This document shows positions 53,417 to 64,000 of a stretch of DNA of 64,000 bases, one piece after another; position 1 is the first letter of the stretch; each line of letters starts with the position of its first letter. The position numbers were made by a program, and so were the translations under genes. The notes beneath the pieces were generated by a model, which saw nothing but the letters and a program-made list of their open reading frames with translations, had not been told where the DNA came from and did not search any database. The DNA comes from Dipodascopsis uninucleata var. uninucleata. Taxonomy: Eukaryota > Ascomycota > Lipomycetes > Lipomycetales > Lipomycetaceae. The DNA is taken from the NCBI GenBank assembly GCA_030568195.1, contig JAJLTO010000008.1, positions 124,001-188,000 of the forward strand, given 5' to 3'.

Positions 53417-56400
53417 ATGGCGCCTTCTAGAATTACTAGAAGTGCAGCAGCTGGCACCGCACAGTCGCCTGTAAGCAGCAGTGCTAAGCCAGGTTAGTTG
53501 ACTTTTAGTATATAGATAATATTATAGAGAAAGTGACGAGTAATTAATGATGCATATTAGTAGATCGCGGAAATACGGAGCATGCAGCTCAGCATGAAGG
53601 TGGCAATGATGGAAGCACAGGTCGTCTGAAGCGATCTCTACGAAGCACGCCCGCTCGGACCAGCTCGCTGAAGAAGCTTGAAGATAGTGCCAATGCAAAT
53701 ACAAATCCTAGATCTGTCCATGGAATGGTATCTGTTGGCCTACCAAATATAAGTGATACGGCAGATGAGTTGAGTTTAGATACACCAACGCCATCAGCCA
53801 AACGTCAGAGGACTCTTCGACGTAGGCTGTCAAGCATCAATAACAAGCAAAACAATGGAGCTGGTAAAAGTAATCGTGAATCTGAAGGCATAGCTACTGG
53901 TACACAGAGTTCTAAACGGAAATATTTGCATACTGAGGAGATAGGCGAGACAAATGAACCCTGTGAACCGAGAATCAAGATCAAATATAGTGTACCAAAG
54001 CCTATAGTATCGCATCCTGGACATATTCCACCACCCGCTACCCATGGCTCGCTCGGTGAATATTTATCATCATTTAGATCTTTAGAGACAGATGATGTGA
54101 GTGAAGACGTTTTCAATAGCAGGATATTGGAAGAAGCTCGACTCAGGAAACAGATTGAAGACGCAAGAGTCGGAGGGAAGCTCATAGATGCGGATGTAAA
54201 CTCACCTTTTAAGCAAGGGTCTCTGAAACGTCCTTTCGATCCTCCTCATCATCATTCACATCATGATTACTTACTTTCGCAAGCATTACATTTATCCAAA
54301 CTTGCTAGCGACGAGCGTAGGAATCATATTTCTAGGGCGAAGAAAGTTGCCTCTATGGTGCAGGTACATTTTAAACGACTTTCTGGAGCTGATGAAAAAG
54401 AGCGCAAACTTGAAGAGAAGCGAATACGACAATTGGCTAAACGTACTGCGATGGAAGTTAAACGGAAATGGAGGCTTGCAGAGAAGGTCGTACGGCAACG
54501 CATTACTGAGAGGCGGCAGGAGCTCCAACGGCAGGCCGGTAAAGAGCAGCTAAACAGTATATTAGACCATTCCACACAGTTATTGGAAGCAAGAAGAGAT
54601 CAGCTTAACATGAGAGATTCAGAGGACCTAGAGGCAGAAGAGAATGCCGATGCTATTGATAGCTCTGATTCGGAAAACATGATGGATTCAGATTTGGATA
54701 TGAGTAGCGAGGATGATAGTGAAGAAGGCATTCTAGATAGTGAAGATCGCGACGCCTCAGCTATGCCAGATGCTACTCCAGACACTGAGTCAGAGGCTTT
54801 TGAGCAAAAGCCTTTTGAATACAAAAGTGAGCAAGGTGAGAAGACTGAGATTGATGTTGATGCTACAGATGATGCTATTGCTATTGGTGCCGCTACCAGC
54901 GAGCAAATGATGAAGCTCAAAGCTAAGACAGATGCCGAAGAACAAGGAAATAGTAGCGTTAGCCGCTCTCAATCCGTAATAAGTAGAGGAGAGAGTGAGC
55001 CACTAAATGTCGTGCCACGAACGCCAATTCCATTCCTTTTGCGTGGAAAACTTCGAGAATACCAGCATCTTGGTCTTGATTGGCTTGCTGGTCTATACAA
55101 TAGTAATACCAATGGTATATTGGCCGACGAAATGGGTCTTGGCAAAACAATTCAAACTATATCTTTATTATCATATCTGGCTTGTGAGAAAGGCGTTTGG
55201 GGCCCTCATCTAATTGTCGTCCCAACATCGGTCATGCTGAACTGGGAAATGGAATTTAAACGGTTTGCACCAGGATTCCGAATCCTTACATATTATGGAA
55301 ATCCTGCGCAACGAAAAGAAAAACGTCGCGGATGGAATAATGACGACTCTTGGGATGTGTGTATTACTTCATACCAGCTCGTTATTCATGATCAAAATGC
55401 ATTCAGGCGAAAGCAGTGGCATTATCTTATCCTGGATGAAGCTCATAATATCAAAAATTTCCGTTCTCAGAGATGGCAAGCGCTTTTGAATTTTAAAGCT
55501 TATCGACGTCTTTTATTAACGGGCACTCCTCTGCAAAATAATTTGATTGAACTTTGGTCACTACTTTACTTTCTTATGCCATCCACAGGATCTGCATCTG
55601 GGCCAAACGGTGGTGGATTTGCAAATTTGGCTGATTTTCAAGAATGGTTTTCCCACCCGGTTGATAAGATGATTGAAGGCAATTTTTCAAGGGACGATGC
55701 CGAAGCTAGGGGTACTATCTCACGGTTGCACCAAGTTCTACGGCCATATTTACTTCGTCGCTTGAAGGCAGATGTAGAGAAGCAGATGCCTGCAAAATAT
55801 GAGCACATTGTCTATTGCAAACTGTCCAAGCGGCAGAGATTTCTCTATGATGATTTTATGTCTAGAGCTCAGACTAAAGAAACACTGGAATCAGGCAATT
55901 TCTTAAGTATTATTAACTGTCTAATGCAACTACGGAAAGTATGCAATCATCCAGATCTTTTTGAGGTGCGGCCTATTGTCACCTCATTTGCAATGCAGAG
56001 ATCTGCTGTGGCAGAATTTGAAATTAAGGAATTACTAGTTCGTAGGAAGTTATTAGAGAGTGACTCACAGTCGAAATTAGATTTTGATTTTTTGAATCTC
56101 AAGCTAATGCAAAATGAGTATATGACTACCTACGAAAGTAAGTCTATTTTTAATGGAAGCGCTACGGATTTAATTAAGACTGATGTCAGTAGCCTTGAGA
56201 GTTCACTAGTTCCGAATTTTAAAGTTAGCTACAGCAGTCTTGATAGTTTTAGGAATTCTCGACTTCATTTGAAGAAAATCGAAAATTTAGACAGGCTGCG
56301 TAGCGTTCTGTATATTAATAAGTATCGATGTGCAAGGCGCCCCGTATATGGTAAGAATATTCTCGACTTCTGCAATATTGTCTCTCCTGGAGTGAAACGA

Positions 56401-57540
56401 AATACTTGGATTCAGAATTATCCATGTGACAAGATGGTTAAAACTGTGATTGAAAGATCTGATATCATGCGGGATGCCATCGAGCATTATGCTTTCGTTA
56501 CTCCTGCTGCAGTGGCTATTGATTTGCCTAAGTATGTCTTTTCGGGTATACCCAAATCTGAGTTTTCTAAGTTACGCCTGACAACGGTAAATCCCATGCA
56601 TCAAGCACAAGTGAAATTGTCCATAGCATTCCCTGACAAGCGTCTTTTGCAGTATGACTGCGGAAAGCTCCAAAAACTTGCAGAGCTTCTTTTAGAGCTG
56701 AAGGCGGGAGGGCATCGTGCTTTGATATTTACTCAAATGACAAAGGTACTTGATATTCTTGAGCAGTTTCTGAATATACACGGCTACCGATATATGAGAC
56801 TTGATGGTGCCACTAAAATTGAACAGCGTCAATTACTTACCGAGCGATTTAATACAGATCCTAAAATTTTTGTTTTTATTTTATCTACAAGATCTGGTGG
56901 TCTAGGCATTAATCTGACAGGTGCAGATACGGTCATATTTTATGACTCTGATTGGAATCCAGCAATGGATAAGCAATGCCAGGATAGATGTCATCGTATT
57001 GGACAAAATCGAGATGTTCATATATATAGATTTGTATCGGAGCACACTATTGAGTCAAATATTTTACGAAAGGCGTACCAGAAGAGAATGCTCGATGACA
57101 TTGTGATCCAAGAGGGAGACTTCACTACAGATTACTTTACCAAACTGTCACTCTCTGATATGCTTGGCACAGAAAGTGACGAGAAGACTAATTCCGCTCT
57201 AGAGAATCAAGTTCAAGGCTTGAAAGGTGGTCTAGAAAGGGCACTGGCACAAGCTGAAGACGAAGACGATGTAGCAGCTGCTAATGTTGCCATGAAAGAA
57301 GCTCATGTTGATAATAACGATTTCTATGAGACATCGAATAAAATCGAAGCATCCACTCCAGATCGGACATTCATCTCTGTTGCTTCTAGCGAAGTTAACT
57401 CAGCTAGTGGTAAGGGACAGGGTTTAAGCGTAATCGGCGACGGTGAGGAAGCTATTGAAGACGAATATATCGAAGAAGATGTTCCGAGTGTTGACGACTA
57501 CATGATAAGATTCATTGAAGGAGGATACTACTGGGATTAA
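53417..57540 (+). CDS. SWR1: Swr1 ATPase of the H2A.Z-depositing SWR1 complex
   Basis: A 1351-residue Snf2-family remodeller that exchanges H2A-H2B for H2A.Z-H2B at promoters. Exon 1 (53417..53492, MAPSRITRSAAAG and onward) and exon 2 (53561..57540) join over a 68-nt intron. An HSA domain (about 255-345, LHLSKLASDERRNHISRAKK) binds actin and Arp4; an acidic Asp/Glu/Ser region follows. The ATPase has Walker A DEMGLGKTIQT (about 548), DEAH box ILDEAHNIKNFRSQRWQALL (Swr1/Ino80-type wording) and helicase-C motifs RSGGLGINLTGADTVIFYDS and DRCHRIGQNRDVHIYRF, separated by the large insertion (about residues 740-990) that binds Rvb1/Rvb2 in the family. It is somewhat shorter than S. cerevisiae Swr1 (1514), mainly in the N terminus. 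The start is preferred because the exon-1 frame and intron fit. Confidence 0.95.
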
Positions 57541-58992
57541 AATGCACTAACCAACATGCTGTGGTCAATTGGTTCCACTGCATTCATCAAATATCTTTGT
57601 ACTAAATTTTTTTTTAATTTTAAGTGGCCTTAACTAGCTCTATGTTATATAATAACGATTTTTCGTATGTATGTGGCGCAATCTGTTAGAGCTTTCCTTA
57701 TATTCCTGATATAATATTTTGTTTTTGCTTGTTAATCTGTCATAACATTTCTATGTTAATCTATTTACTTTGGAGTTCGGATTTATGGTGTTTCTTATAT
57801 TATTTCAATTTTTCGTATTTAAAGGGTTCTGAATTTCTTAAATTCTCTGCTGGACTGTCCATTGAATATAAATTCGCTTTTTTAATCTTGTCTACTAATA
57901 AATGTAATCATATGGGTTCATTGGTTCTGTTATGTTTATATATCAGCTCACTAATACTATATCTGTAATTGTACCTCTGTTATCATATTTCACTAGTCCA
58001 TGCTGTATGGGATAGATTCCATTAAATAAAATAGCCTTTTCTATTCTACTACTCAAGTAACAGCTGAAGGCGCACGAGTGTATTGTCAATATCTGTTGTC
58101 GTGGATGATCTCGCTTACTACATGCCAGCGGAAGTCATTAATAAGGCACGTAGTATTGCATGACAATCACCTTTCATTGCCATGTCTGTTTACTTCCTTC
58201 GTCACTACAATATCAGTGCTTTAAGTTCTCAGTATTCCTCTGTTCTCTCATGTACTCCAGAGATTACTGTTCCACATTTTTTTATTTCAACCCATTTTTC
58301 AATCGTGTCAGACGCTTAGCTGTATTAGTATCCGCATCTGTCGGAGACCTAACCTGCGAGGTTCCTGAACGTAGAGTGCAACAAATCTAGGAGAAATTAG
58401 AGTTCTTTATGGATGATCAGGATGTCAGGGTGTCGAGGGTGATGCTGTGAAGCACAATTATAGCGCAATTTACCGTGGATAGGGCACTCCGGGTTACAGA
58501 GGCAAAGAAGGGCGAGTCGATACATCAGCTGCACTAATGTAATATGCAAACTCTAATGCCTCATTGATATACAGACTTACATTCCTCACCACTTGTGATG
58601 CATCTTTCAATTTTGGATTCTGCCTACCCCTGGAGTCTTAATGAGTAGTTAAATGCAGATTATTATTTCTATAAATAAGGCATTTGTTAAGGCAGCAGCT
58701 CTAAGTGAATGAAAAACAGATGTGCAAATGGCTATATAGAGGGGGAAAAAGAAAATTTAGCGTGAGTACCGAATACAAGAGACCGATATCAAGAGGCTAT
58801 TGAGCATTCTCGAACATCGAATCGGATTAGGCGTCAAACACGACTCACAAAGACTACATAGACTACAGCATCTACGTAAAGCTTATACAGTACAGCAGAG
58901 CATAATATTGCAGACGTCGTGACGAAGCATACGAGATAATATTTGAGAGTGATTACATTGTTTTTGATTGTGTAAAGAAATTGGATGGCAAG
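57541..58992. other. Intergenic region SWR1 / sorting nexin
   Basis: 1.45 kb with the SWR1 3' flank (T-rich to about 58000) and the promoter of the next gene. Short hydrophobic frames at 57729-57968 and 58160-58390 look like products of T-rich sequence. No RNA gene was recognised. Confidence 0.45.
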
Positions 58993-61900
58993 ATGAATGA
59001 CGGTAGTAGTGGTGGAGGCAGCAACAACGGTTGTCTTTCAGAGAAACAGGCTATACCTAAAGATGGTACAGGGGCAGAAGCAACGGAGAAAATTATATCA
59101 ACTAATGGCCATTCTGAGGGAGGTAAATCAATTCCAAGGAGACCTGTTGATAAAAAAACCGATGTAAGCAACAAGAGTGCTAAAATTGATGATAGCAACA
59201 ACGGTGATAAGAGTGTAGTTGAATCTGCGCAGCAGGTTACGTTTCAATCTTTTATTGATGGCGTATCACCAATGATTCTAGATTATATGGCAAATGCTTC
59301 GTCGACTCAACTGATAGTTACAAGTGTCATTCTTGTACCCGCATTAACATTTTTCTTTGGTGTCCCAATATTTTTTCTTCTCGTGGGGATTTGTGGTGGT
59401 GTATATATGTCTTTTACAATAATTCGGCCACCTAGTGACACATCTGAGTTGGATCAGCTTCCCTGGAAGAAAGAGGGATTCGGTTTGACTGCTTGTGAAC
59501 AAAATATCAAGCCTTTAGTCCAAAGTTCATATACTGTGTCTCCTGGCGTGCATAAAGTATTCGAGAGGGCTATTGATATTGTCATCGAGAATTATGTAGA
59601 ATCTTGGTACCGTGACCTCTCAAAGGATGATCAAACTTTCTTAAATGCTTGCAGGCAGACATTGTTTGATACTGCTACTTCATTCTCTGCTCAGATGGCT
59701 GTTAAGCGTCCTGCAGATCTATTTTTAGTTCTATTGTTCTCTACCTGTAATACTTTTGTGGTGTTCTTGCGTGAACTTCAATCAGTTTCAGCGCAGTACT
59801 CGACAAAATCGCTGATCAGTATACATGACTATATTGTTGCTAATCCAGAATCCGCACTAGCACAAATGTTGGATCCAGAAATACAGAAAGCAAAACTTCG
59901 AAATGCATCTAGCAATTTAGTTCAAACTTTTATTCCTATACTTGATATGAAACGATCCCCCGTGGCGCTCTTAGCTAGAGAGATAATGGCCAGTCAGGTT
60001 CTCGAGAGCATTGTTGAAACGTTGTCTAATCCTGATTCTGTTAATAAGTGGATCATACATTTTTTCCAAAAAGAAGAAAACCTTCAAGCATTGGCTGAGT
60101 CCGAGACTAAATCTAGAGAAAAGCAGAATTTTGCTAAGGATCATCAGTTTGATCAATTAAATAATGTGTTTGCTTATACGGATGATCATGAGGCGTTGTT
60201 TGAGTCAGAACCGTTAGATTTCACATTCTCACCCGAGGACGAAAAATATATCACTGAACAAAATATGGATAGCTCTCGAAACGACATACTTTTGAGTGAC
60301 AGCGATTCTGGAAGATCTGCAGGAGCTGAAGTGAGAAGGCTTGAATCTCATCATAGAGTAGCACGCAAACCAGTTGGTAAGACGAACGCTCCTCCATCTA
60401 GCTCGTCAAACAGCGGATCTCGAATGTCTTTGAGCGATGATAGTGATAAAATACCGACGAGCTTCGATGAAATATTCAGTAACGGTAATGGCGAAGCTTC
60501 TGATGCAATGTCAAGTGCATCCTATGCTTCATTAGGCGCGTCTTCTGTAGCTTCTCCAAATTCAATACCTACACCATCACATATTGTACCACCTCCGAAT
60601 TCAATTCTCGGTCGCAAGCCAGTTCAGTTACCGACATCCACGCTTTATCAATCGAATATATTGGTGATTGATTCTTCTGCAGATACCAGCAATTCAAAGG
60701 CTCTCACGTCGAAGCCATTAGGATTTTATACACTTGTTATTGAGCCTGCAGGTACTGCTCCTGGTTGGATGGCTATGAGAAATTTGGCAGACTTTGAAAA
60801 GTTACATACAGTTTTGCAAAAGCTTGCTGTTTTGGCTGGAATTACTACTTTCCCTGAAGTATTCCCTCCATGGCATGGCGTCACACGCTCGAACTATTGC
60901 CAATCTCTGCAATCCTATTTACAGCTAGTTGTTAGCACCAAGGAGCTTGCCGATTGTGAGGCTATGAAGAAGTTTGTTGATAAGAAAGAAACCACTTCAA
61001 TAGGTGAGAAACGTTGGCAAAGGAGTCCTTTCAAGCAAGCGGGTGAAGGCGTTTTAGATGCCATTGCAAAGGCCACTACGGCTACATCCTCTGCCAAAGA
61101 CTCTAGAAAGGCGATCATGAACGTTCTTGCCGCTGCTAAGCGACAATCAATGGATACAATAAACAGAACAAAAGACAATATGCAGCACAGGAAGGCATTT
61201 GGTGCTGGAAATGAGCATTTTACTGGGCTAACATCAAGCATTCGTAGCTTTACAAATGGTTTACCTAATGGAAGTAATAGTAATGACCGTACAATAGGCT
61301 ATAGTGGAGAAACGAACAGTAGTGTAGTGAGTCTTGCAAGTACCATTGAAACAGACGGTCATATCTTACCACCTCCTCCATCGGAAATTGCGGACTCGTA
61401 CAACCCGGATGTTCCAGAGAAGAAAGGTCCGCACTTAACAGGATCTTTTGGTGAATCGTCAACGTCTCTACAACTTAATCGAACAGCTTCATTACAACGA
61501 TCTACCGCTGTTGGGGGAAGTACATCGACGAAGACTGAATTCGTGAAAAATGAGTCGGAAACAGAAACAAGCGATAGCATTGTTCGCCGCTCTCTCGCTA
61601 CAGTAGACAGACCATCTTTATCTGAGATCCTGGGTGAACACGCAATTGCAACGTCTGCTGAGCCCGGAGATCGATCGTCAAACATTCAACATCAAGAGCT
61701 GACTCACGGAGAGACAAATTCTCTCATAGATACGATGTTTTTAGCCATATCTGAATTATATTTGCTTTCAAATGCATGGAACGTTCGTCGCTCACTTTTG
61801 ACTGTACTCAGAGGATTACTCTTACGAAATGGTAGCTCATCAGTCGAAGGAATTCGGGTAGCTATACAGAAGGATGTTATCAACAAGTATTCATCAGAGG

Positions 61901-62181
61901 TAGAGATTGAAAGAAAACTGAACGATCTGGTGGATGCAATATGGCCAAATTCCAATGCGAACGCAGAACCAAAGATTAGTCCCAAGTCCGAGGAGCTCAA
62001 AGCAGAAGCCAGAAAGATGTTTATCACAAGGGGTATTCCTGAGGCTATTAAGAGTGTTATGGGTGCTGGGGCATCTGCACAGGCGCTAGAGTTCGTATTT
62101 GATTCCCTTCAAGACAAAAGTATTGCTAGAGGTCTTGTTTTGAACTTGTTGATGGATTGTCTCACTACCTGCTTAATGTAA
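58993..62181 (+). CDS. PXA-PX-nexin-C sorting nexin, Mdm1/SNX13-like, membrane anchored
   Basis: A 1062-residue protein of the Mdm1/SNX13/14/19/25 group, which tethers organelles (ER with vacuole or endosome) and handles lipids. It starts at the first in-frame ATG (58993). A low-complexity Gly/Asn/Lys leader is followed by a hydrophobic hairpin at about 105-140 (STQLIVTSVILVPALTFFFG, FFLLVGICGGVYMSF). The PXA domain lies at about 180-330 (VFERAIDIVIENYVESWYRD and LFLVLLFSTCNTFVVF). Then come a disordered Ser-rich stretch, a PX phosphoinositide-binding domain (about 555-665, with LADFEKLHTVL and FPEVFPPWHG), a second disordered segment and a nexin-C domain to the end. No RGS domain is seen between PXA and PX, unlike SNX13/14/25. 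Its orthologue in S. cerevisiae is uncertain, hence no symbol. Confidence 0.87.
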   Translation: MNDGSSGGGSNNGCLSEKQAIPKDGTGAEATEKIISTNGHSEGGKSIPRRPVDKKTDVSNKSAKIDDSNNGDKSVVESAQQVTFQSFIDGVSPMILDYMANASSTQLIVTSVILVPALTFFFGVPIFFLLVGICGGVYMSFTIIRPPSDTSELDQLPWKKEGFGLTACEQNIKPLVQSSYTVSPGVHKVFERAIDIVIENYVESWYRDLSKDDQTFLNACRQTLFDTATSFSAQMAVKRPADLFLVLLFSTCNTFVVFLRELQSVSAQYSTKSLISIHDYIVANPESALAQMLDPEIQKAKLRNASSNLVQTFIPILDMKRSPVALLAREIMASQVLESIVETLSNPDSVNKWIIHFFQKEENLQALAESETKSREKQNFAKDHQFDQLNNVFAYTDDHEALFESEPLDFTFSPEDEKYITEQNMDSSRNDILLSDSDSGRSAGAEVRRLESHHRVARKPVGKTNAPPSSSSNSGSRMSLSDDSDKIPTSFDEIFSNGNGEASDAMSSASYASLGASSVASPNSIPTPSHIVPPPNSILGRKPVQLPTSTLYQSNILVIDSSADTSNSKALTSKPLGFYTLVIEPAGTAPGWMAMRNLADFEKLHTVLQKLAVLAGITTFPEVFPPWHGVTRSNYCQSLQSYLQLVVSTKELADCEAMKKFVDKKETTSIGEKRWQRSPFKQAGEGVLDAIAKATTATSSAKDSRKAIMNVLAAAKRQSMDTINRTKDNMQHRKAFGAGNEHFTGLTSSIRSFTNGLPNGSNSNDRTIGYSGETNSSVVSLASTIETDGHILPPPPSEIADSYNPDVPEKKGPHLTGSFGESSTSLQLNRTASLQRSTAVGGSTSTKTEFVKNESETETSDSIVRRSLATVDRPSLSEILGEHAIATSAEPGDRSSNIQHQELTHGETNSLIDTMFLAISELYLLSNAWNVRRSLLTVLRGLLLRNGSSSVEGIRVAIQKDVINKYSSEVEIERKLNDLVDAIWPNSNANAEPKISPKSEELKAEARKMFITRGIPEAIKSVMGAGASAQALEFVFDSLQDKSIARGLVLNLLMDCLTTCLM

Positions 62182-63347
62182 TAGAAGTCTAGCGATGTAC
62201 GTTGTCTTGATATAATCATTAGCATCTATATATGCTAGCCTGTTTATTATTTTTAGGTGTTTATATAGCTTTTACAGGTACTGATATCTCTATTTAATCT
62301 GAATGTTATTCACAGAGCATTGGATCAAGGAGTAATCTCTAGAAAGAGGTGGTTATGATAATATTTCAGTACATTCCATATACTATGCAAATGCACTTCG
62401 TAGGCATGGTGCTAGTCGTTTTTTACGTTAACAGGCACAATAACCTAATGTTAATACTTATATTTTGGCGTCTTGGTGGCTTTCTCTATAATGTTCGACT
62501 ACTACATATTTCATATAACTTATTCGATATATTCTTATGTTCTATAAATTCCTTAGTTTATTACATTTACTCTTTCTTACAAGTCTAACCGGGATATCTC
62601 TATGTATAAATGGTTATAGCAGTACTTCGACAACTTAGGGTGTAAATATGAGATGGTGATTTGTGAGCACTTTCGAATTAGTCCGTTCGTAGTATTGCAT
62701 CTAAGCTACAACATAATTTTCAGCGTCGTCAATTATGATAGAATTTGTAAAACCTTAAATAGAAACATTTAGTAGAAATCTATGCATAAGCTGATTGTCT
62801 CTTAGAAACCTTCCATCATGAGCATGAAAAAGAGATATTTAGTGGCCGAAGAACAAATGTGTACTTTTACTCTAAGTTTGGCCTATCCAACTTGTGATAA
62901 CCGGCTAAAAATCCGCGCAGCCATCATTCAAATTTCCTTGCCTTCATAATATAGAAGTTATCAATATTATGACAGAGGACCTCCTTTGGTATGCTTAATA
63001 TTTAGGCTGCTAATTCTTAGATTCTACAAAGAGGACAAGGCCACGATTAATTGCTTAAAAAAAGTAGTAAAGTAAAAAATATCTCGTACTCAGCCGTGTC
63101 TTCGCCCTTGTGTTTCATGATGTACGCTTCCTCCTAGAAACAGAACTTAAACAGGTTCTTGTTTGCAGCCAGATGACACAGAGAGGCACACAATTTCAGC
63201 CAGAGCAAGTAGAAAAAATTTGCATACTGCCTTCGATTAGAACCGGAAAAAGGGCCCTTATGGGAATCGAAACATAATCAGGAGTAGGAGCGGCTCATAA
63301 TATTATTAATAAATAAAAGAATACATTAGGCAAAGAGTTGGCGTCAA
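62182..63347. other. Intergenic region before the terminal gene
   Basis: 1.17 kb without a convincing frame. Short frames such as 62349-62588 are hydrophobic and unrecognised. The promoter of the next gene must lie here. Confidence 0.4.
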
Positions 63348-64000
63348 ATGTCAGAATATGAAGTAAGCAGCACAAGAGCATTATATAGTTCGGAAAACAC
63401 AGCACAAGTGCTAGAGAAATCTTCTACAGCATCAAATTTTTCAGATTCGGACAGTTTGCTCTTTAAAAGTGAACAGCGGTTGCTCTTGCAGCTGCCGTCG
63501 GAAGGGGAACTTCAGAGACCAGCTCGCGACGAATACAAAGCGTTTGCTATTCTCGGATACGATACGAATATCGGTATGGACGGCTTAAACCAAGATATTA
63601 CGGATGGTGGACAGCCAAACAACGTTCAAGCTCATAGTCTGCCATATTCTCAGGTTGACGATTCGACAAACGAAGGAGATCCCGAAAGCGGTGCTGAAAA
63701 AGGTGTGAACCGTTCGAAATTCACCACGACACAACTTCGTTACCTATTTCCTTGCCGAAGAGATCAGGATTTGAGTGACAATGAGTGGGTCAACAAGAAG
63801 AGGCTAAAATATAAGATCAATAAAGTAATACCTATCATATTAGGAGGAATTATCTGCTATGGTTCCTATGTTTTCTGCTACCTGTTATCATGGCGTTATT
63901 TGGTACATACGAGACACAAACGCTCTTGTGGCCTTGCTTTCATTTGTATTTACGCGATATTGGGCGCTACAATAGCTTATCTTTGTGTTCTAATATCTAT
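63348..64000 (+). CDS. PFA5: Probable DHHC palmitoyltransferase, Pfa5-like, N-terminal part
   Basis: This frame starts at the ATG at 63348 and stays open to the window end (217 residues seen). A polar, probably cytosolic N terminus of about 160 residues (MSEYEVSSTRALYSSE and onward) leads to two membrane spans. The first, KVIPIILGGIICYGSYVFCY, closely follows the first span of S. cerevisiae Pfa5 (ILPIIVLGLLCYGTWAYC, from memory); the second is GLAFICIYAILGATIAYLCV, again like Pfa5. The catalytic DHHC-Cys domain would follow outside the window, so the enzyme assignment rests on the membrane segments only. The N-terminal extension is much longer than in S. cerevisiae Pfa5, where the first span begins near residue 15. 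It could be another membrane protein. Confidence 0.5.
   Translation, partial: MSEYEVSSTRALYSSENTAQVLEKSSTASNFSDSDSLLFKSEQRLLLQLPSEGELQRPARDEYKAFAILGYDTNIGMDGLNQDITDGGQPNNVQAHSLPYSQVDDSTNEGDPESGAEKGVNRSKFTTTQLRYLFPCRRDQDLSDNEWVNKKRLKYKINKVIPIILGGIICYGSYVFCYLLSWRYLVHTRHKRSCGLAFICIYAILGATIAYLCVLIS

Noticed and set aside
57729-57968. Hydrophobic 79-codon frame after SWR1
   Set aside because: A T-rich 3' flank naturally gives Leu/Phe/Ile-rich frames; it begins without an ATG in good context.

Overview
This window is nuclear DNA from a fungus, most likely an early-branching budding yeast (Saccharomycotina). The evidence is: (i) the Dpm1 homologue is the single-chain type with a C-terminal membrane anchor, and it follows S. 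cerevisiae Dpm1 closely; (ii) there is a respiratory complex I subunit (NDUFB8), which Saccharomycetaceae and fission yeasts lack; (iii) CTG encodes leucine at conserved sites (for example the GPLHG block of the amidase), so the code is standard rather than CUG-Ser or CUG-Ala; (iv) there are about 20 short introns in about 16 genes, most near the 5' end, with GTAAGT-like donors and TACTAAC-like branch points. No transposon, viral fossil, CRISPR array, rRNA or convincing tRNA was seen. I cannot name the species.

Layout. 1-13.6 kb: the 5' part of UTP17 (minus), a Zn2Cys6 transcription factor, an acetamidase-type amidase, adenine deaminase AAH1 (minus), DPM1 (minus), a methionine-rich Ctr copper transporter, a PAF-acetylhydrolase-like lipase (minus) and a DUF3237 protein. 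14-19.6 kb: an unrecognised protein with a PP1-docking-like motif, then a 4-kb stretch without genes. 19.6-32.5 kb: a block rich in mitochondrial functions, namely PUF3 (mRNA regulator), FMP32 (inner-membrane coiled coil), an unknown basic protein, HIU hydrolase (minus), DET1, MTO1 (mitochondrial tRNA modification) and HTD2 (mitochondrial fatty-acid synthesis). 32.8-43 kb: HRT1/RBX1 (minus), a CFEM GPI-anchored protein, a C2H2 zinc-finger protein (minus), UBP3 (minus), a SWIM-domain Shu2/Sws1-like protein (minus) and SPT16 (minus). 43.7-51.6 kb: YPT31/Rab11, then the divergent cytokinesis pair INN1/Fic1 (minus) and Munc13-like YNC13. 52-64 kb: NDUFB8 (minus, four exons), SWR1, a PXA-PX sorting nexin, and the start of a PFA5-like palmitoyltransferase cut by the window end.

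Genes that belong together functionally: SWR1 and SPT16 (chromatin); INN1, YNC13 and YPT31 (membrane delivery and ingression at the septum); PUF3 with possible targets MTO1 and NDUFB8; AAH1, HIU hydrolase and amidase (nitrogen salvage). The most unusual observation is SPT16: the gene encodes only about 528 residues and lacks the whole N-terminal aminopeptidase-like domain, with under 800 bp before the next gene, so the missing domain cannot be hidden upstream. Other points of interest are Mac1-type copper elements before the Ctr gene, a SWIM motif with an abnormally long spacer, and Puf3-type sites in 3' flanks.
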